Positions 58,114 through 64,000 of a DNA stretch of 64,000 bases are shown here, piece by piece (positions within the stretch are counted from its first letter, which is position 1; every line of letters begins with the position of its first letter). Below the pieces are notes generated by a model. That model made no database searches, was not told the origin of the DNA, and saw only the letters and a program-made list of their open reading frames with translations. The DNA comes from Lotus japonicus (taxonomy: Eukaryota; Streptophyta; Magnoliopsida; Fabales; Fabaceae), in NCBI RefSeq assembly GCF_012489685.1, contig NC_080044.1, positions 71,534,732 to 71,598,731 on the forward strand. The letters are read 5' to 3'. The position numbers were made by a program, and so were the translations under genes.

Positions 58114-59268
58114 TCAGTGGTAGCCATTAGCCTTAGCCACATATTCGTAGGAGGGTATGAGTTTCATCTCTCTCAGCTTCCCCACCCAGAATCTGATACT
58201 CTTGAACGTATCAGCATGCCCAAAGAACCCACACTCCCTGCTCTTGCTCATGCTAGACACATGTTGAAACCCGAACCGCAGCACCGGCATGATCGCTTCA
58301 AAGCACGCTATCTCCTCCAATTTGGTTTTCTCAAGGCCATGTTTCTCCACAATTTCATCCCAAACAGCACCCTTGTCACACATCAACTCCACCAAATCAA
58401 ACTCATCACTCTCATCCAACTCCACAAACCCCACATCGAAAACCTCACTCAGAACCCTCCACACGCTCTTCCACGTGAAAACGTCGCCGTTTGTGCAGTT
58501 AAACGCCTGATTCTTCCCGCGCTCTGTAACCGCCGCCCACACGTGCTGCTCAGCCAACACGCGCGCGTCGATCATGTCGCAGAAATGCTCCCACGTGTAC
58601 CTGCTCCCAGGTAACGGAACGGCAACCGGAGGTGGCGGCGCGGCGTACGTCGACAAAATCATGAGCGCGTTCATTGCGCTCCTTGCCGACGCGCCTATTA
58701 TAATGGTTGCCCGGTGAACCGAGTACGACAACGACGGCGCGTGTGACGCAACCAGATCCTCCAGCGCGTAGTAGAAGTTTGGATAGGGTAACCGAGGCAT
58801 GTCCTCGTGGAACGGTGGCGCGTGGCCGTTGAGTACAATGGACTTGTTGCCCGGGTCATGGATTGGGCCCATGTAGTGCTTGGTTCCGGTCTGGACCGTG
58901 ACGTGGGTGAGGCGGGAAGAGGGAGTGGACGTGAGTGCAGTGAGGACGTTTTGGAGCATGGCTTTGTTGACGGCGATGTTGGCTTCTTCGTCGCCGAGGA
59001 ACTGGAAGGTGACCCAGAAGAGATGCGTGACCTCGCCGGCAATGGGGGAGAGCTTGCCGAGCGTGTCGGTGGAGTTGACGGCGTTGAAGGTAATGAAGTT
59101 GTCGACGGTGGAAAGAGGGAACCAGTTCGGAGGTGGTCGCCGAGCAGCACCGTAAACTTTCCATGGGCCGCCGCCGAGGCAGTGGGGCTGCTTCAAGGCT
59201 TGGGCCAGGCTTAGCCCAGTTATCCCGGTGACTCCAACTACAAGTGCTACGGGAACTTGGTGCTCCAT
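58114..59268 (-). CDS. PRISE family reductase (steroid 5-beta-reductase / iridoid synthase-like)
   Basis: NADPH-dependent short-chain reductase of the progesterone 5-beta-reductase/iridoid synthase family, which reduces activated C=C bonds of enones; natural substrates in most plants are unknown. A single 384-aa frame without introns, the usual length. The Rossmann motif GVTGITG is at 12-18, AARRP after the second strand at 41-45, THLFWVTF at 81-88, the catalytic QTGTKHYMGP (Lys130) at 126-135 and NFYYALED (Tyr167 region) at 164-171. These Lys and Tyr residues are the family's active-site pair. It differs from many relatives at the IIIGASARSAMN segment (usual IxGFSPxSxMN), which may affect substrate choice. 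GC content is much higher than the surroundings. Frames on the opposite strand (58081-59214) are shadows of it. Confidence 0.93.
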   Translation of the reverse strand: MEHQVPVALVVGVTGITGLSLAQALKQPHCLGGGPWKVYGAARRPPPNWFPLSTVDNFITFNAVNSTDTLGKLSPIAGEVTHLFWVTFQFLGDEEANIAVNKAMLQNVLTALTSTPSSRLTHVTVQTGTKHYMGPIHDPGNKSIVLNGHAPPFHEDMPRLPYPNFYYALEDLVASHAPSLSYSVHRATIIIGASARSAMNALMILSTYAAPPPPVAVPLPGSRYTWEHFCDMIDARVLAEQHVWAAVTERGKNQAFNCTNGDVFTWKSVWRVLSEVFDVGFVELDESDEFDLVELMCDKGAVWDEIVEKHGLEKTKLEEIACFEAIMPVLRFGFQHVSSMSKSRECGFFGHADTFKSIRFWVGKLREMKLIPSYEYVAKANGYH

Positions 59269-59299
59269 GAAGAATTATTATCTATCAGAATCAGAGTGT

Positions 59300-59800
59300 A
59301 CTGCTACTATAGTACTATATATTGCCATATATTTGTGTTTACAATCAAATAAAGCAAGCCATGCATTAAAATCTCCTGAGTAGCACCTGCAACAGATAAT
59401 ATGATTTATGAGCTGTAAAACCGAGAATTTAGAGAGCACATACATGATTTCCTCACTAGCTAGCCCCCACTATCGCTGTCACCGGGCCACTACCTCAATT
59501 TCTATCGATCAGTGTGTAGTGTTTACTACTATATATTGGGTCTTTCAACTTCAGAATAACTGTTGAATTTATATAGTAACTTGTTTTCTTTGCCCGTTTC
59601 TCCTCTAGATCCGCGCATTATTGTTTACAATTGACTACACATAAAGCAAGTCAGGCACTCAGGCACTAGTTAATTAACTAATTTGCTGAAAAGCCACCCA
59701 AAACTATGATTTATAAGCTGTAAAAACGAGAAATTAGTGCTGCTTATGATTTCCTTAGCTGCCCCACCATCGCTGTCACCATCACCTCCATTTCTACCAT
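59300..59800 (-). promoter_or_regulatory. PRISE gene promoter with duplicated segment
   Basis: A TATA box on the minus strand lies at about 59314-59322 and a similar ACTATATATTGG occurs near 59527. About 150 bp at 59341-59510 (TAAAGCAAGCCA, TGATTTATGAGCTGTAAAA, ATGATTTCCTCA, CATCGCTGTCACC-like) recurs in diverged form at 59640-59800. The upstream region has therefore been duplicated, giving two potential core promoters. Confidence 0.6.
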
Positions 59801-60019
59801 GACCCGCACCACCATTATTTACCACCTCAATTCTCTAAAGTCATTATGACCTTCCACCGAACATATAATTATATAAGTTAATAAATAATCTAGTACTGTT
59901 CAGTCATGCACCGAATAGTATTAAATTTTTAACAGATATTTTCCCATTAAACCTACTACTATTATATAGTATCAGACTACTTTATATGATATAACATATC
60001 AAACATATCATTATTTAAA

Positions 60020-60310
60020 AGCTTTTTTTTGGACAAAGATTGAATTTCATTAATTCAAAGTGGGCTGAGCCCAAAGGTACAAGCTAATAGCGACACTGTA
60101 GAAAGCTAAAAATAAGGCCGAAGCCTTCAAAAGACAAGTGGTTGAAGACAGTCAACCAGCTAGGAGAGAGGGCCCCAAAAACTTAAATCGAGGAGATGAG
60201 CATATCTTGGCATCCGGGAAAGGAGAGTTAAAGTTATCAGCTACTTACAAGCACAAACTTTCATAAATTTAGATCTATTTTACTCAGCTCAAGTTGTGTG
60301 AGGAGCCATT
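60020..60310 (-). mobile_element. Probable truncated LINE 3' end
   Basis: Read on the minus strand, TTGGGCTCAGCCCACTTTG, then TTAATGAAATTCAATC, TTTGTCC and a run of A is the usual closing text of plant LINEs. Coding sequence above it (to about 60520) is not clear, so only the tail is called. Confidence 0.5.
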
Positions 60311-60529
60311 GTGGGAATGCTCTGAGCTTGTGCTAGGCAAGCATCCGGAGTCCGGACCGTCTAGCAAACAACCCAATATGGCTCCGCAACGAAAAAGTGA
60401 CCAAGCAAAGCTGAGCACTTGCCAGCATATATGGGATAGGAGACAAAGTTTTTATCAATATTTTAAATCTTGAGACTACAAAAGAGACCGGGGACAAGTT
60501 ACAGGAGGAGTAATTCCATTGCACTGAAA

Positions 60530-61870
60530 AAAAAAATGATGGCCTTAAATTTGAGAAGCAATCAAAATGGAAGTATCTGAAATTGTAATGGAGTTAATTA
60601 TCAGACAGAGTCACTCAGAGATCGTGCACAAATTAGATTGCTAGAAAAGGAGCTGAGCTAACTGGTTACGTATGGTGGTGAAAGTCTTAGTTTGTTTTTG
60701 TTAGTATTTGAATATAGTTAACAGGATGGTTTTGGAAAAAAGTTGATCTATTGGATCTGAGTATGGAAGGATCGTCGTGTAGCATATAGAGGCCATGGAT
60801 AGTTGAGCTAGTAACTCAATTTAAGAAAGATAGCTCATTGAAATAACTACTTGTATGTACATTGATCTGATCACAGCACCACTAACCAAATATATTATTA
60901 TCACCCCAATATTCGATCCGGTTGGCTAAATAATTCATGAGAGTTACTTAATTCCATTCGCTAATAAAATTATTTATAAATAAATTAAAAGTAGTATAAG
61001 ATTAATATTTCACTTATTTTTAATGTTATTGATTCACTTGGAATTTTGAGTTATTTAACCCAAAATTTTCTATTGTTCATATACGTAGACAACTCCTATT
61101 TGATCATCAGATTGCGTTTACTTTTTAGATGGTTTTTTATTTCATATCTTACGTATGTTTGCTGTCTCAACATATCATATATATTACGATAATTTTTTTC
61201 CATTTATGAATTTGCTATCTCATCTTCTATCCTACAATTGAAGGTTTTAAATTCACTGTTCATGCACCAACTTTTTTTTTGGACGGGATAACTATTGGGC
61301 TGGGCCTATTAAATCATGTGGTGGCCCCCTTCACTGCGCAGCTTCACCCTCTGTTCTTCCTCTTGGCATAGGGTTCCGTCAGCTTCACCCCTACACAGCC
61401 GTCAGAGAAGCTTTTTCCTCTCAACCACGAATTTATTCAGCCCTAGCCCCAACCTTTCATCCCATCCCTATTCCCTATTCCGTGCGTCCCATCTGCTATA
61501 TTCAAGGCACAACTGTGTCGTCCTTGCTGTATCTTCCATTGCAGAATTTTCGCTTGAAGATGGCTGGCTGGTTGCTATATAACCTACGAAATTCATGTAG
61601 CACGTGTTCTCCTATTTCGACTTTCCATGCTTTCTTGCTTATAGCTGCACCTTTAATGCTTCGTAGGTACCTGCAAGCTTTCAAAACCAGCTGGTCATGT
61701 TGCTTTATAGGTTGTATGCCTACGCCCTACCTCCCCCTCAATCTCTTCTTTACAGCTTTGTATAAATTCAACCCTTTGTTGTGCGTTTACCCATCTGTTC
61801 TTTGTTCATCCAGTTCCCTGTTGAAAGATTTATTTTTCTTGCCTAAATTTCTCTACTATTAAATTTCTTT
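60530..61870. other. Spacer; unidentified frames near 61316-61862
   Basis: AT-rich spacer followed by a C/T-rich stretch with two overlapping plus-strand frames (88 aa and 126 aa). They are rich in Ser, Leu and Phe, carry no recognised domain and could be a leader or part of a retroelement. Confidence 0.35.
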
Positions 61871-61879
61871 CAAAATCCA

Positions 61880-63960
61880 ATTGTAGTATAGACAGGTTAT
61901 TGTCGAACCACAGGGAATTGGAATACAAATGCCGTTCTTCAGTGATGATTACTTAAGCAATAAGTTTTTCAAAGAGTTTGTTTGTTTGTTTTGTAACCAA
62001 GTTCATACAATAGATAATAAAGCAAAGTAAGCAATAAAATGAGATTTAAATTGTTACAAGTTGAGAAAATGGTTGGGATTAGTTTTCACCAATTGATTTA
62101 TGTATCCTATAATCTCATACATGAATCTTGTCCTAGCATGGATTTCATCACACCAATTCTTATATTTTTTATTGATGTCTCACATAAAAAAGATCATTAA
62201 TTAACTTCCCTAGCTATCAATGTCTTGCATAACCAACAAAGCAATTTATAGATTCAGGTGTTAAAGACTATGAATCCTAACTCTATGTCTAGCAATTAAG
62301 ATTCAAAGATGAAACAATCTATATCAACTTAACATGTAGCTTTCACTCACATACCAAATTCAAGATCATGTTTTAAATGGCCAATTCCAAAACAAGCATT
62401 AAAAACAAGATTATTTCATTAAAATCATGCATAGAACAAGGATTCACATATGAAAATCAAGATGAATACATAATCAAAAGGTTACAACTAATCCCAACAC
62501 AAGGAGTTTAGCTACTCATAGCCATGGATAGCTTAAAACTTACAAGGACAAAGATGATGGAAGAGGAGCTCTAAGAAGCCTCCTAGGATCAAGAACTCAA
62601 GAATACACTTATAGAATGAAGAGGTAAGAAAGACTTGAGAAGGGATGACCATGAAGGATAGCTTAAGGGTCTATTTATAGTATTTTTGAGTGCCAAAACC
62701 GTGGTGGTGGTTGGCCTCTTGATCATGAAAGCTCCACTTTATTTTTCTTTAAATCTTTTGCTTTATCTTTTGCTTTTGTCTTTGTCCCCCATTCAAGCCA
62801 CTTTAACCACACCTTGGGACCTCCATTATCATCATGAATCAGCTGATAATCACATTACTTCATGTGGGCTTTGTCCCTTCATGATTGTGGGAAGAAATTG
62901 AGTTTTGGTCCCTCAACCCGTAGGTGTTGGACAACTCAGACCTCTTTTAGAAAAACGGTCATTGTGACGTGATTAACCGTTGGATTGTCCACTTTTGTTT
63001 TGTAAATACCTCTCTTAGTAAACTTTTGCACACTGAATTGTTGATTGGAAAATGACTTGAACTTTGTTTTGGAACTTGAATTTCAAAAAAAGGGTGGTTC
63101 ACTATAACTCCCTAAAAACTTCTTGAAGAGTGTTGAGTGTGTTTACATTGATTCCTGACTTGTTTGCATACACCCGGTTCTGTTCTGACATACATTTCAA
63201 TTTTTGCAAGGAACATTAATCTTTGAAGAGACTTGGTAGGAATTTTTCAGGCTTCAGAGATTTGTCAAACTTCAAATTCCCCTAGTTGCCCAACTTTGAG
63301 CTTCATGAATGAATTCTTTGGCACCCAGGTTAATTGAAGAATGAACTCTTGAGTGATTCCAAAAGGAAATATGTTGAGCAGGTTTAAATCAAGAAATGAC
63401 TCTCTTCTTTGGCAAAGCTGTAAAAAGAAAAAATGCTTGAATACATGAAAAGCAAAAGTGCTTAAGAAAGAAAGAACAAGCAAATGCAAAAGAAAAAGAA
63501 TTGAGTCTTGAAAAAAAAAATTGTCTTGCTCGGTCTTAATCAAAAAGGAAAATCACTCTTGAAATTTCTGAACCCTTGTAATCCAATGTTTATCCTACCT
63601 TAGCCCTAGCCAATGTTACAACCCTTGAAGTCTCACAGATTCTTGTTTCATTGCAATTTTATTGAGTTGATTGATTTACAGAACCAAGGCTGCGTGTTTG
63701 CAAGTTAGAGCACCCCAGAAAGGTGAGTTGAGAGCTCAAACGGTGAGGTTTGGTAAATTCTTGTTCCTAATTCAAAGTTTCATGTTACTAACTTCTTAAT
63801 TCATGTGTGCTTAAGGTTTGTGATTTCAAGGAAACAAGGTATTCTGTTTTGTAACGTTTGAACAACTGGAAAGAAATGACTTGAGCTTGAGGGCAAGCTA
63901 CTCGAGTTTCCGCTTGAGGACAAGCTGCCGTTGAGTATAGTGGTGTGATGACCCTGAGAT
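61880..63960 (+). mobile_element. Possible LTR-retrotransposon 3' region (Tat/Athila-like)
   Basis: Near 61895 the text TTATTGTCGAACCACAGGGAATTGG resembles the stretch often found in the 3' non-coding part of Tat/Athila-type gypsy elements. Near 63895-63945 CGCTTGAGGACAAGC followed by a TGGTGTGATGACCC junction recalls the pre-LTR text of these elements, so an LTR may start close to 63944 and continue beyond the window. No coding domain remains between. The call rests on these two motifs alone. Confidence 0.45.
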
Positions 63961-64000
63961 TGTTGTTAATTTTAAGTGTTTTAATTGTCATTTTCTTTGT

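Noticed and set aside
58698..59214. Several long frames opposite or overlapping the PRISE gene
   Set aside because: High GC content keeps other frames open by chance; only the 384-aa frame has family motifs.

Overview
This is nuclear DNA from a flowering plant, very probably a dicot. The genes have many short introns with GT..AG borders and long AT-rich spacers, and they encode plant-specific families: a plastid dihydrolipoamide dehydrogenase, a CAMTA factor, a peroxisomal AAE7-like enzyme and a PRISE reductase. A U1 snRNA gene has the plant USE/TATA/3'-box layout. A legume is possible, but the sequence does not prove it. I found no CRISPR array, operon or prokaryotic system.

Layout. Positions 1-18445 are a cluster of near-identical Ty3/gypsy chromovirus (Del/Tekay-type) elements in one orientation: the 3' end of element A (integrase end plus LTR, 1-4452), a 1.5 kb spacer with decayed repeats and a LINE RNase H fragment, then element B (5' LTR 5954-8790, PBS, one gag-pol frame, PPT, 3' LTR from 13652). 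Element B runs into a 100-N assembly gap at 15680-15779, and a further LTR follows (15780-18445). Positions 18446-20170 hold older repeats, including an antisense gypsy protease remnant.

The gene-bearing part starts at 20577: plastid E3 dihydrolipoamide dehydrogenase (15 exons, +), ribosomal protein eL29 (2 coding exons, -), the small GTPase SAR1 (3 exons, +), a CAMTA5/6-type calmodulin-binding transcription activator (13 coding exons, -), a peroxisomal acyl-activating enzyme of the AAE7/ACN1 type (4 exons, +), a U1 snRNA gene (+) and an intronless PRISE/steroid 5-beta-reductase-like gene (-). From memory of Arabidopsis gene positions, LPD1, CAMTA6 and AAE7 are also neighbours there (At3g16950, At3g16940, At3g16910), so this looks like an old conserved block.

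Between the genes are small mobile elements with readable ends: a Mutator-type MITE with a 9-bp target duplication, a copia-like solo LTR with a 5-bp duplication, a hAT element ending 11 bp before the AAE7 start codon, fold-back elements in CAMTA and AAE7 introns, and LINE and SINE-like remnants. The most interesting stretch is 51.6-56.8 kb, where the AAE7 3' end and snRNA-type promoter modules (USE plus TATA) recur as decaying copies around one U1 gene that looks intact, mixed with importin-alpha pseudogene pieces. The last 2 kb resembles the 3' end of another LTR retrotransposon.

The genes serve unrelated housekeeping roles (plastid pyruvate dehydrogenase, translation, COPII budding, calcium-linked transcription, peroxisomal acyl activation, splicing), so no shared pathway is implied. 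Exon borders were placed by hand from splice sites and reading phase; transcript ends were not determined.
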